This document shows, piece after piece, positions 10,601 through 18,328 of a DNA stretch of 64,000 bases. The stretch is from Pseudomonas mendocina (GTDB lineage: Bacteria > Pseudomonadota > Gammaproteobacteria > Pseudomonadales > Pseudomonadaceae). How positions within the stretch are numbered: the stretch's first letter is position 1; the number at the start of each line of letters is the position of its first letter. The DNA is taken from assembly GCF_900636545.1 (NCBI RefSeq), contig NZ_LR134290.1:806001-870000 (forward strand). The letters run 5' to 3'. A program made the translations under genes and the position numbers. A model generated the notes under the pieces. It did not search any database. It saw only the letters and a list, made by a program, of their open reading frames with translations, and was not told where the DNA came from.

Positions 10601-13600
10601 GGCCACGCTGAAGTCCGCCGTGGTCAGCCCGCTCACCGCCTCGCTGAAGGTGATGGTGACGGTGGTGCCCTGCCCGGCCTTCAGCGCGGTGTCGGTGACC
10701 ACGATGGTGGCCGTCGGGCGCTGGGTGTCGATGGCGTAGTTGTTGGAGTCGGTGCTGCCGGTCCCGGCGTTTCCGGCGACATCGGTGTAGCCGGTGTTGT
10801 CCAGGGTGATCAGGTTGGTGGTGTCGGTGACGTTGGCGCTCGGCGTCAGGGTCGCCGTCCAGGTGATGCCGCCGTCGTTGCTGCTGAGCCCACTGAGGGT
10901 GCCGTTTTCGACCAGGAAGTCGCCGATGCCCAGCCCGGTCACCGCTTCGCTGAAGGTGATGGTGACGGTGGTGGTCTGCCCGGCCTTGAGCACGCTGTCG
11001 GTGACCACGATGGTGGCCGTCGGACGCTGGGTGTCGATGGCGTAGTTGACCGAATCGGTAGTGCCGCTGCCGATGTTGCCCGCCTGGTCCATCACGCCGG
11101 TGTTGTCGAGGATGATCAGGTTGGTGGCATCGCTGATGTTGGCGCTGGGGGTGAAGGTCGCCGTCCATGTCAGGCCGCCATCGCTGCTGCTGAGGCCGCT
11201 GAGGGTGCCGTTGGCCACGCTGAAGTCGGCAGTATCCAGGCCGGAGACCCGCTCGTTGAAGGTCACGGTGACGGTGGCGGTCTCGCCGATCCGCAGGTTG
11301 GAGTCGCTGAGGGTGATGCTGGTGGCCGCCGGGCGCACGCCGTCCACCACCAGGGCCTTGTTGGCGCCCAAAGAGCCTGCCGCACCGGGGGCCGCCAGGG
11401 TGAGGATGGCGTTCTGGTTGGCGCCGTCCTTGATGGTGCCGCCATTGAGGCTCAGCGCCGAGCTGGACGTGTAGTCGAGGTCGGCGGAGCTGTCCCCGGC
11501 CTGCACAGTGTAGCTGAAGCTCAGGGTGTCGGTACCCGAGCCGGACACGTAGTTGAGCACCCGGTCGGTGGCGCCGGTCTCCAGGGTTAGGGTCGGGGTG
11601 CCGGTCACGTTTACCGCCGAATCGAAGCGCACGGTGACGGTGATGACATCGCCGATCTTGTAGGTGCCGTTGGGCGTGCTGGAGGAGACGCTGGTGACGG
11701 TCGGGGCGATGGGCGCGGTCAGGGTCAGGTCGTTGCCGCTGCCGCCGATGTAGCTGGTGGTCAGCTCGGTACCGTTGCCGGCGGCGTTGAACTTGCCGCC
11801 CTCGCTGACGCCGCTGAAGGTGCCGGTCACGGCATCGGCCGCGTCGTTGACGATCACCGTGTAGCTCTCGCCGCTACCGGCCGCGTAGCCGTGGCTCACC
11901 GCCAGGGTGGCGCCGGAGACGTCGACGGTACCGTTCACCACGACCCGGTCGTAGCCGGTGCCGGCGCTGGCGCCGTTGATGTCCAGCGCCAGGGTGCTGC
12001 CCGCGTTCAGGGTCAGGTTGCCGTTGACGGTCAGCGTGGCGACGCCCGCGCCACCCGGAGACAGGGTGCCGCCGCTCTGTACGATGACATCGCCGCCCAG
12101 GGTGCCGCTACCGGCCAGGGTCGCACCGCTGGCCACCGTGGTGGCGTTGTTGGTGCTGCCGTCCACCACCAGGGTGCCGGCCGCTACGGTGGTGTTGCCC
12201 AGGTTGGTATTGCTGGCCGAGAGGGTCAGGCTGCCGCTACCGCTCTTGGTCAGGCTGCCGCTGCCGCTAATCACGCCCGAGAGCGTCGCGGCAGCACCTG
12301 CATTGATGGTGGCCACGCCGGTCAAGGCCAGAGCATTGTCGATGGTGGTGCTGCCGGTGATCTGCAGCGTGGTGCCGTTGGCCAGGTTGAGGCTGCCAGC
12401 GCCCAGGTTGGCGTCGTTGGCGATGCTCAGGGTCCCGGTGTTGACGCTGGTGCTGCCGCTGTAGGTGTTGTTGCCGGTCAGGGTCAGGGTACTGGCGCCG
12501 GTCTTGGTCAGGTTGTTGCCGCCACTGATCACCCCGGACAGGGTGGTATTGGCTCCGGTGTTCACCGTGGCGCTGCCGCTCAGGGCGATGTTGTTGTCGA
12601 TGGTGGCGGCGCTGGTCACCGCCAGGGTCGTGCCGGCGCCCAAGGTCAGCGCGCCGCTGCCGAGGTTGCCGTCGCTGGCCACGCTGAGGGTGCCGGCACT
12701 GACGGTGGTGGCGCCGTAGGTGTTGGCGCCGGACAGCGTGAGGGTCGAGGCGCCGGTTTTGGTCAGGGTGAACGCCCCGCTGACCACGCCGGACACCGTG
12801 GCGTTGGCCGAGGCCGCAAGGGTGGCATTGCCGCCAAGGATGATGGCGTTGTCGATGGTGGTGGCACCGGTGAGCGCCAGCGTCGTGCCTGCGGCCAGAT
12901 TGACCGCACCCGAGCCCAGGTTGGCGTCGCTGCTCACACTCAGGGTGCCGGCATTCACATAGGTGGCGCCGTAGCTGTTGCTGGCGGACAGGGTCAGGGT
13001 GCCGCTGCCGGTTTTGCTCAGGTCGTAGGCACCGCTGATTGCGCTGCTGAGGGTGACGGCGCTGGCGTTGCCGATGCTGCTGTTGCCGGTGAGGGTAATG
13101 GCATTGTCGATGGTGGTGGCGCCGGAAATATCGAGCGTGCTGCCAGCCAGAATCAGGCTGCCGGCACCCAGGTTGGCATCGCTGGCGATCGACAGGGTGC
13201 CGGCAGACACCGTGGTGCTGCCTGCATAGGTATTGTTGCCGGCCAGGGTCAGGGTGCCAGTGCCCTGCTTGATCAGCGCGCCGTTGCCGGAGATGACCCC
13301 GGCTACCGTGGTGGAGCTGTTGTCGCCTCCGGCACTCAGGGTATAGCTGCCGAGCTGGATGCTGGCGGTGGCGGCACTGCTGGCCAGGCTGCCGATGGTC
13401 TGATCCGAAAGCAGGGTCAGCACGCTGTTGCCATTGACCTGCACGGCACTGCTGTTGGATATCGAGGCCTCGCCGTTGAGCTTCAGCCAGCCGTAGTTGA
13501 GCAGTGTGGTGGCGCCGCTGTAGCTGTTGCTGCCCGACAGCGTCAGTGCATAGGTGGCACTGACGGACTGGCTGACGGTCAGCCCGCCGTTGCCGCTGAT

Positions 13601-16561
13601 CGTACCGGAGAAGGAGGTGTCGGCGCTCTGGTTGGTGCTCAAGGTGCTGTTGCCGAGGTTGATCGAGCCGGCGCCGGACAGGTTGCCGACGGCCTCGTTG
13701 CCGGACAACGCCAGCGTGGCGCCGGACGCCACGCTCACACTGCCGCTATCGGAAAGGGCATTGCCGCCGCTGACCGTCAGGGTGCCTGCGGAAATGCTGG
13801 TGCCGCCGGAGAAGGTGTTGCCAGCACCGGACAGGCTCAGTTCACCGGCCCCGGCCTTGGTCAGCGCACCGCTGCCGGCAACGATGCTGTTGATGGCTGC
13901 CGTATCGCCGGCGCCATGGGTGAAGGTCTGCGTGGTGCCACCGCCCAGGGTGATGGTGCCGCCGGTGAGCACCAGGCCGCTGGCCTGATCCATGTCGAAG
14001 GTCAGGCTTTCATTGATCGATACGGTGTTGAGGTTCAGTGTCTGGCCGGCCAGGCTGCTGGCGAAGACTATGGTCTGGCTACCGGTGGCATCTAACGCGG
14101 CGATGGCGACGGCTTCGCTGAAGCTCACTCCGTTGCTGAGGTCGATGGTTGCCGTGTCGTTGGTATTGGTGACGTAGATGATGTCGCTGGTGACCACGAC
14201 ATCGGCGGTGACGGTGCTGGTGCCGTCATTCAGGCTGTAGCGGATGGTGGTGTCGCCGGCTGGCGTGTCATTGCGGTAGGTAACCCGTTGTGCCACATCG
14301 TTGACCAGCGCTGTGGTCGCTGCTGTAACGCTGCTGGTGAACGTGATGGTCAGTACGCCGCCCACATTGGTGAAGGCGGCGAAGGTCTGCCCGTTCGACT
14401 GCAGGTTGCTGCCGCTGATGGTGAACAGCGCGCCGACGGTGTTGAACCCCAGTATGTCGCTGCTCAACGCTGTGCCGTTGCGCTGGATCGTCAGACTGGC
14501 CCCCACCCAGTTGCCGTTGCCACCGTTTAGCGCACCGAACTCTGTGTCGCTGAGCAGTGCGTTCCCGCCCACATCCAGTACCACTGTGTTTCCGGCCCCA
14601 GCCCAGGCCATGCTGTCGCCATTGAGGTTGGAAATACCCGGCGCCGAGTTGATCACGATGTCCTTGTTGGCCCCCAGGGAACCCGCAGTGCCCGGGGTGG
14701 CCAGGGACAGTATCGCGTCGTTGCCGGCGGCATCACGAATAGTGCCGCCGTTGAGCCCCAGAGCATTGGTGCTGATGTAGTCGAGGTCGGCGGCGCTGTC
14801 GCCTGCCTGCACCGTGTAGGTGAAGGTCAGGCTGTTGGTGCCGGAGCCGCTTGCGTAGTTCACCACCCGGTCAGTGCTACCCGTCTCCAGCGTCAACTGT
14901 GGCGTGCCGGCAACGGTGACGGTCTCGCCGAAGTTCACCTGTACGGAGATCACATCCCCTGTCTTGTAGGTGCCGTTGGCGGTACTGGACGTCACCGACG
15001 TTACGCTGGGAGCCAGGGTGTCGATTGCGTAGTTGCTGGAGTCGGCAGTACCGGTACCCGCCAGTCCACCACTGACGGCATTGACGCCGGCCAGGTTGAC
15101 GGTAATCACGTTGGCGGGATCGGTGACACTTGCGTTGGGCGTGAACAGGCCTGTCCAGGTCAGGCCGCCATCGGAGCTGCTCAAGCCGCTGATGTTGCCG
15201 TTGGGCACGGTCAGGTCGGTAGTGGTGAAGCCAGTCACCGCCATGTTGAAAGTGAAGGTGACAGTGGAGGTCTCGCCGATCTTCAGGTTGTTGTCGGAGA
15301 ACGTTGCCGACACCAGGGCTGGGCGGGGCACATCGGCGAAGCCAATGTTGTCGATCCCAACGTACAGGTTGCCATCGCCGGAAGCGGGGTCCGAGATTCG
15401 GATCTCGTCCACGTTCTGGAAGATCGACGCGGTTAGTCCATTGGACTGGGTGAAGTCGGATATGTAGTCACTTGTATCGGTCGTCAGTGTCACGCTGCCC
15501 AGCGAGATGCCATCGCGGAAGGCTTCGAAGGTGATCTGCGGATGAGCTCCCAAGTAGTCGAGGATCTTGATACCGGTGAAGGAGAAATCAGTTCCGTCCT
15601 GGCTGCGAATTATGACGATCGGCGTTCCGTCACCTGAGGCGTCGACTATACCCTCAGCGTCCGGTGTTCCGTTGTTGAATAAATCGCTGTAGTACTCCCA
15701 AGGGGAATTACTGTTCGTATTACCTGAATTCGCTGAGTAGATCTCGATTACTACACCGGGAATGTCAGTGGAATTGGCATCCCCATCCGTTACCGTCGTG
15801 CCGATGACTGCATCCGGGCCGCTGAAATTGAGTGTCCCCGCGAACAAGCGCCCACTGAAGGCTTGTTGGGCCGATGCCGAGAATGGCGTGACTGCCTCGA
15901 TCGAGCCACTGGTGACTTCCAGTGTCCAGTCGCCGCCTTGGGAAACAGAGCCGGTCGGATCGTTGGAGGCAGCTACATCTGCACCGGTAAGTTGGGCTAT
16001 CTGGTTGACGAACGCCTGGCCGGCTGCACCGCTGCCGACATCGCAGCCGTAGAAGAGAATGTCGCCATCGACATCGAGGCTCTGCCCGATTTGTGCCAGG
16101 TCGGCTGCACGTGCGTCCAGGCCAGCTTTATCCAGGGCAAGGCTGCCAAGCGTCACTTGCCCTGGCAGCCCGTGACTGACGATATGGATGGCATCGATGC
16201 CAGAGCGTCCTGACAGGTAGTCGCTGATTTGCTTCAAACCATCGCCCTTGGGATCGAGCACCACCACTTCGGTGCCCGGTTTGATGCCCGCCAACAGCTG
16301 TTGATAGTCCTGGACTTGGCCGTCGACGAATACGATTTCCTGACGGTTATCGACGGTGCCAGTAGGCGTCGCTGCCAGAGTGTCATGGCTGGAAGAAGCA
16401 TCCGCCGTTGGCTGGGCGTCCGCGGCCTGTGTGTCCGCGACCTCGGCCGCCGTGGCGGCGACCGCACCGTCGAACATCATCCGTGGTTCCAGAGCCATCG
16501 CCAGAGCGGACATTGCGGGTTTGGCCGCAGTTCTTACGGGAGCAGTCTTCTTCCAAAACAT
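7697..16561 (-). CDS. Giant DUF4347 surface protein with Ig-like and beta-strand repeats
   Basis: A 2954-residue protein behind a strong AGGAGG ribosome binding site. There is no Sec signal; residues 24-33 are LEPRMMFDGA, a short N-terminal tag typical of this family. DUF4347 spans about residues 71-240 with 'IVSHG' (His130) and 'FYGCDVG' (Cys173). A domain of about 170 residues, two Ig-like modules and a cadherin-like stretch follow, then autotransporter-associated beta-strand repeats (about 880-1600, many 'GTLSVSSDANLGSG'-like units), another Ig-like module, eight tandem copies of a unit of about 102 residues, two more Ig-like modules and a Pro/Gly-rich spacer. The C-terminus has no RTX nonapeptides. 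It is probably an exported adhesin or matrix protein whose route involves the neighbouring adaptors and TolC homologue. Function is inferred. Confidence 0.85.
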   Translation of the reverse strand: MFWKKTAPVRTAAKPAMSALAMALEPRMMFDGAVAATAAEVADTQAADAQPTADASSSHDTLAATPTGTVDNRQEIVFVDGQVQDYQQLLAGIKPGTEVVVLDPKGDGLKQISDYLSGRSGIDAIHIVSHGLPGQVTLGSLALDKAGLDARAADLAQIGQSLDVDGDILFYGCDVGSGAAGQAFVNQIAQLTGADVAASNDPTGSVSQGGDWTLEVTSGSIEAVTPFSASAQQAFSGRLFAGTLNFSGPDAVIGTTVTDGDANSTDIPGVVIEIYSANSGNTNSNSPWEYYSDLFNNGTPDAEGIVDASGDGTPIVIIRSQDGTDFSFTGIKILDYLGAHPQITFEAFRDGISLGSVTLTTDTSDYISDFTQSNGLTASIFQNVDEIRISDPASGDGNLYVGIDNIGFADVPRPALVSATFSDNNLKIGETSTVTFTFNMAVTGFTTTDLTVPNGNISGLSSSDGGLTWTGLFTPNASVTDPANVITVNLAGVNAVSGGLAGTGTADSSNYAIDTLAPSVTSVTSSTANGTYKTGDVISVQVNFGETVTVAGTPQLTLETGSTDRVVNYASGSGTNSLTFTYTVQAGDSAADLDYISTNALGLNGGTIRDAAGNDAILSLATPGTAGSLGANKDIVINSAPGISNLNGDSMAWAGAGNTVVLDVGGNALLSDTEFGALNGGNGNWVGASLTIQRNGTALSSDILGFNTVGALFTISGSNLQSNGQTFAAFTNVGGVLTITFTSSVTAATTALVNDVAQRVTYRNDTPAGDTTIRYSLNDGTSTVTADVVVTSDIIYVTNTNDTATIDLSNGVSFSEAVAIAALDATGSQTIVFASSLAGQTLNLNTVSINESLTFDMDQASGLVLTGGTITLGGGTTQTFTHGAGDTAAINSIVAGSGALTKAGAGELSLSGAGNTFSGGTSISAGTLTVSGGNALSDSGSVSVASGATLALSGNEAVGNLSGAGSINLGNSTLSTNQSADTSFSGTISGNGGLTVSQSVSATYALTLSGSNSYSGATTLLNYGWLKLNGEASISNSSAVQVNGNSVLTLLSDQTIGSLASSAATASIQLGSYTLSAGGDNSSTTVAGVISGNGALIKQGTGTLTLAGNNTYAGSTTVSAGTLSIASDANLGAGSLILAGSTLDISGATTIDNAITLTGNSSIGNASAVTLSSAISGAYDLSKTGSGTLTLSASNSYGATYVNAGTLSVSSDANLGSGAVNLAAGTTLALTGATTIDNAIILGGNATLAASANATVSGVVSGAFTLTKTGASTLTLSGANTYGATTVSAGTLSVASDGNLGSGALTLGAGTTLAVTSAATIDNNIALSGSATVNTGANTTLSGVISGGNNLTKTGASTLTLTGNNTYSGSTSVNTGTLSIANDANLGAGSLNLANGTTLQITGSTTIDNALALTGVATINAGAAATLSGVISGSGSLTKSGSGSLTLSASNTNLGNTTVAAGTLVVDGSTNNATTVASGATLAGSGTLGGDVIVQSGGTLSPGGAGVATLTVNGNLTLNAGSTLALDINGASAGTGYDRVVVNGTVDVSGATLAVSHGYAAGSGESYTVIVNDAADAVTGTFSGVSEGGKFNAAGNGTELTTSYIGGSGNDLTLTAPIAPTVTSVSSSTPNGTYKIGDVITVTVRFDSAVNVTGTPTLTLETGATDRVLNYVSGSGTDTLSFSYTVQAGDSSADLDYTSSSALSLNGGTIKDGANQNAILTLAAPGAAGSLGANKALVVDGVRPAATSITLSDSNLRIGETATVTVTFNERVSGLDTADFSVANGTLSGLSSSDGGLTWTATFTPSANISDATNLIILDNTGVMDQAGNIGSGTTDSVNYAIDTQRPTATIVVTDSVLKAGQTTTVTITFSEAVTGLGIGDFLVENGTLSGLSSNDGGITWTATLTPSANVTDTTNLITLDNTGYTDVAGNAGTGSTDSNNYAIDTQRPTATIVVTDTALKAGQGTTVTITFSEAVSGLTTADFSVANGSLSGLSSADGGITWTATLTPSANVTDPTNLVTLDNTGYTDAAGNTGTGTTDSNNYAIDSQRPTASIAVGNTSLSIGDSTTVTITFSEAVTGLTIADFTVANGALSNLSSNDGGVTWTATLTPSADVASPTNQITLANTGYTDTAGNTGSTPTDSNNYSVDTQRPTATIVVNDTILAAGKTTTVTITFNEAVSGLALANFAVANGVLSNLSTSDNITWTATLTPNADTSDATNLITLNNSGVQDQAGNTGVGTTDSNNYAIDTQRPTATSVLVTDTELKAGQSTTVTITFSEAVSGLTTTDFSVANGMLSNLSSSDGGLTWTATLTPDANVTDATNLITLDNTGYADAAGNTGTGITTSNNYTIDTQRPTATIVVNDTALAVGETTAVTITFNEAVTGLNLADFSVANGTLSNLSTTDNITYTAILTPSGNIADSSNVITLNNAGVQDAAGNIGSGSTNSNNYTIDTQRPTATIQLSDAALAAGETATVTITFNEAVTGLSLADLSASNGTLSGLSSNDGGITWTAILTPAANVTASSNLITLNNAGVQDAAGNTGIGGTLSGNYAVDTVVPVIGSVSVPVSVQYNAGDTLTFVVNASEAVLVNGTPRLALDIGGTTVFANYIAGSGTTTLVFQYSVQPGLNDADGITVTGLQSNGGNLRDATGNAMNLTLNNVGDTSGVRIDTTAPTAALALDQAASSAGNVRYTLTFSEDVSGVDLSDFSLVSTGNAQGTLSSLVQIDARTYQITISNVVGSGSLALALNSSGTGISDSAGNVLIGGLVGQPYTQNQTAGDPEFLANPTPNAPTTPSAASQPNVPSAPPSSTTSPLFPPPLFEQPTLGGGIPPVGNIFMNNGALAPSYIAQVFASSDSGAGNGSGIGFLGFGGGDGGVFGTSSFSSMFSKEVPLESGEIQLRWGGSPSNGVGGGEILGAPTLGQQLHEIGESEQRQIRDLAWAFGQISLQAPNA
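8891..11335 (-). repeat. Eight tandem ~306-bp repeats coding Ig-like domains
   Basis: Inside the giant gene, eight consecutive units of about 305 bp encode domains starting 'RPTATIVV' and ending 'NNYAIDTQ', with core 'GQTTTVTITFSEAVTGL' and 'NLITLDNTGYTD'. Units between about 10440 and 11330 are very GC-rich and near-identical to each other, while those between about 9840 and 10430 use AT-richer synonymous codons. A ninth, diverged copy sits near residue 415. Such arrays vary in copy number by recombination and are prone to assembly collapse. Confidence 0.9.
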
Positions 16562-16656
16562 GGAGCACCTCCTACCACTTACAAGAAGAGGATGGCTCCA
16601 TCGGCCTTCCCCTCATAGTTGCCTACCGACCCGAATGCACGAGTCGGCTCGATCAC

Positions 16657-17307
16657 TCAGTTACGCGACGGGAAGATACCTTCCAGCGCAATGATGAAGT
16701 TGGTGCCCAGATAGGGATTGCGGATGCCGAACGGCTGGCTGCCACCGACAGGCGAGACGGTCACGGTTCCCTGGGGGGTGACCGAGCCTTGCCCGTGGAC
16801 GCCGCCAAGGTTGGCTTTGGTGGCATCCGGGGCGGTTGAGGTGAACAGGCCGCTGATGGCCACGTTACTTGGGCCGGACTTGGCAGTGGTATTCGACAGG
16901 TACACCGTGGCTCCGGCAGTGGGTACCACCATGGCACCTGGCGTACCGGTCGCAACGTCGACGCTGGAACCCGTCAGGCTCACGGCGCTGGGCTGACCGG
17001 TGAATTGAGCGACGGGCTGGTGGATCGGCATCTGGGTGATATTCAGCGTGACGTTCTCTACGCCTGCGACTTCTCCGATTGTGACCGGTGCCAGGCCAGG
17101 CCCGGTGCCTTGTCCCACCGGGCTACGCCCGGAGAAGTTCGGCAGTCCGAAGGTGGTCTGGCCATTGCCGCCGTAAATGGTGCCCAGTAACGCGAACAGT
17201 GCCGAGTTCTGCGCGATGGCCATGATCTGTCCCTGGCAGGTCGCCCAGCCCCTGGGGGCGAAGTTGAAGCCCACCATACGGATCTCGCCCATGAATGGAT
17301 CGCTCAT
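16657..17307 (-). CDS. Phage tail collar domain (MdpB-like) protein
   Basis: A 216-residue protein of the 'microcystin-dependent protein' (MdpB, COG4675) type. The N-terminal phage tail collar domain is recognised from 'GEIRMVGFNFAPRGWATCQGQ' followed by 'LFALLGTIYGGNGQTTFGLPNFSGRSPVGQG'. The C-terminal half is Gly/Thr/Ser-rich and ends with 'PYLGTNFIIALEGIFP', the usual family ending. A very good ribosome binding site (AAGGAGAG) precedes the ATG. No tail, capsid or integrase gene is nearby, so this is not part of a prophage. It has no signal peptide. It lies between the DUF6916-like gene and the giant gene, on the same strand. Its biological role is unknown. Confidence 0.85.
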   Translation of the reverse strand: MSDPFMGEIRMVGFNFAPRGWATCQGQIMAIAQNSALFALLGTIYGGNGQTTFGLPNFSGRSPVGQGTGPGLAPVTIGEVAGVENVTLNITQMPIHQPVAQFTGQPSAVSLTGSSVDVATGTPGAMVVPTAGATVYLSNTTAKSGPSNVAISGLFTSTAPDATKANLGGVHGQGSVTPQGTVTVSPVGGSQPFGIRNPYLGTNFIIALEGIFPSRN

Positions 17308-17359
17308 TGCTTATCTCTCCTTGATGCAGCCGCGCACGCGGCACTTGTTGTGTGTTGTT

Positions 17360-17689
17360 CTAGAGCGGAGCCTCGGCCGCTTTCGGCCGCTTGACATGGA
17401 ACAGCGCCTGCAACAGATGCCGGTCGCCTTCTTCATCCGGCCCTACGGGAGTGAGCATCACCTCCCACTCATCGCCTTCCGGGCTGCGCAGTCGATAACA
17501 GTGCTGGGGTAACTGGAGCCCCTCGGGCTGCGCGAAAATTGCACTGTAGCAATGGTAGCGTGCGGTCATCGCCACGCCTTCATAAGCCTCTACCAGGGTA
17601 ATGGTTACCCCTTCACCTTCGTCCCAGCGTAGTTGCCAGGGTTGCTGGAGGTGGCGCTCGAAGTCTTCGAGGCTGGGCACCTGGCTCAT
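17360..17689 (-). CDS. DUF6916-like small protein
   Basis: A 109-residue, acidic, soluble protein without a signal peptide. It begins 'MSQVPSLEDFERHLQQPWQL' and contains 'YHCYSAIFAQPEG' and 'MLTPVGPDEEG'. I recognise it as resembling DUF6916, a small family often found beside tail-collar proteins, but this is from memory. It overlaps the GNAT gene upstream by 4 bases (ATGA) and is followed 52 bases later by the tail-collar gene, so GNAT, this gene and the collar protein look co-expressed. No catalytic motif is visible; a chaperone or partner of the collar protein is a guess. Confidence 0.6.
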   Translation of the reverse strand: MSQVPSLEDFERHLQQPWQLRWDEGEGVTITLVEAYEGVAMTARYHCYSAIFAQPEGLQLPQHCYRLRSPEGDEWEVMLTPVGPDEEGDRHLLQALFHVKRPKAAEAPL

Positions 17690-18183
17690 GCTGGCACCGC
17701 CAGAGCGGGCACGGCTTCGCGGTGCATCTGCAGGTAGATATGGTTGGAGCCGCTGATCCTGAAGGCAAAGCGCTCGTACAGGCGTTTGGCCGGGTTAGTG
17801 GGCTCAACGAACAGGCGCATCGATTTTTCTGCAGCATCCGCTTCATCGACCAGTGCGGCCAGATAACGGGTGCCGATTCCCTGGCCACGCCATTCGGGGA
17901 GCAGCGAAATATCGATGAGATTGATCGTGGTCGGGCCGCGAAAGATATAGAGACGGCCGATAGCCTGCTCACCGTGGCAGATCAGGGAGAAGTCCGAGCC
18001 CTGATAATGCTCCTGGTAATAATGGTGCTGGGCATCGAACTGCTGTGCGAGAAAGGCATCGATGGCCGGTTGATCCCAGCCGCTGAGCGCCATTTCCTGA
18101 GCGCGGGTACTCGCATAAAGCCTGTGCAGGAAGCTCAGATCGGCTTCCTCGGCAGGCCGAAGATGCGACTCGGGGGAACGCAT
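17686..18183 (-). CDS. GNAT family N-acetyltransferase
   Basis: A 165-residue acetyltransferase of the GNAT fold. The acetyl-CoA pyrophosphate loop is visible as 'RGQGIGTRYL' near residue 95, preceded by the strand 'INLIDISLLPEW'. The C-terminal part 'RLYERFAFRISGSNHIYLQM' matches the usual last strands and helix. The ribosome binding site is AAAGGA. It starts a sub-operon (GNAT, DUF6916-like, tail collar), since 145 bases separate it from the gene upstream. The substrate is unknown. The context of other modification enzymes makes acetylation of a locus product possible, but small-molecule acetylation is equally open. Confidence 0.8.
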   Translation of the reverse strand: MRSPESHLRPAEEADLSFLHRLYASTRAQEMALSGWDQPAIDAFLAQQFDAQHHYYQEHYQGSDFSLICHGEQAIGRLYIFRGPTTINLIDISLLPEWRGQGIGTRYLAALVDEADAAEKSMRLFVEPTNPAKRLYERFAFRISGSNHIYLQMHREAVPALAVPA

Positions 18184-18328
18184 GGTGTGGGTGTCCTTTG
18201 CTTCCGTGCTACCGCGGCGAGTGCCGGAACCGGTTCGTGTTGTTTTGCTACTATGCGACTTGCAGGTTGGAGATTAGCTGAGGTTCGTGATCAGTCGCTA
18301 CTATCCGGATAGACGGTAGACGCATTAT

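Noticed and set aside
11891..14095. A 734-codon open frame on the plus strand inside the giant gene
   Set aside because: It is antisense to the GC-rich repeats; it is Gly/Ala/Val-rich without domains, and its openness follows from the periodic composition of the coding strand.
7697..16561. A classic RTX/LapA type I secretion substrate
   Set aside because: No RTX GGxGxD nonapeptides and no LapG/LapD or ABC ATPase genes were seen; the protein is of the DUF4347 type instead.
16657..17307. A prophage remnant based on the tail-collar domain
   Set aside because: No other phage gene, integrase or attachment site is seen, and the protein is of the MdpB type that occurs outside phages.
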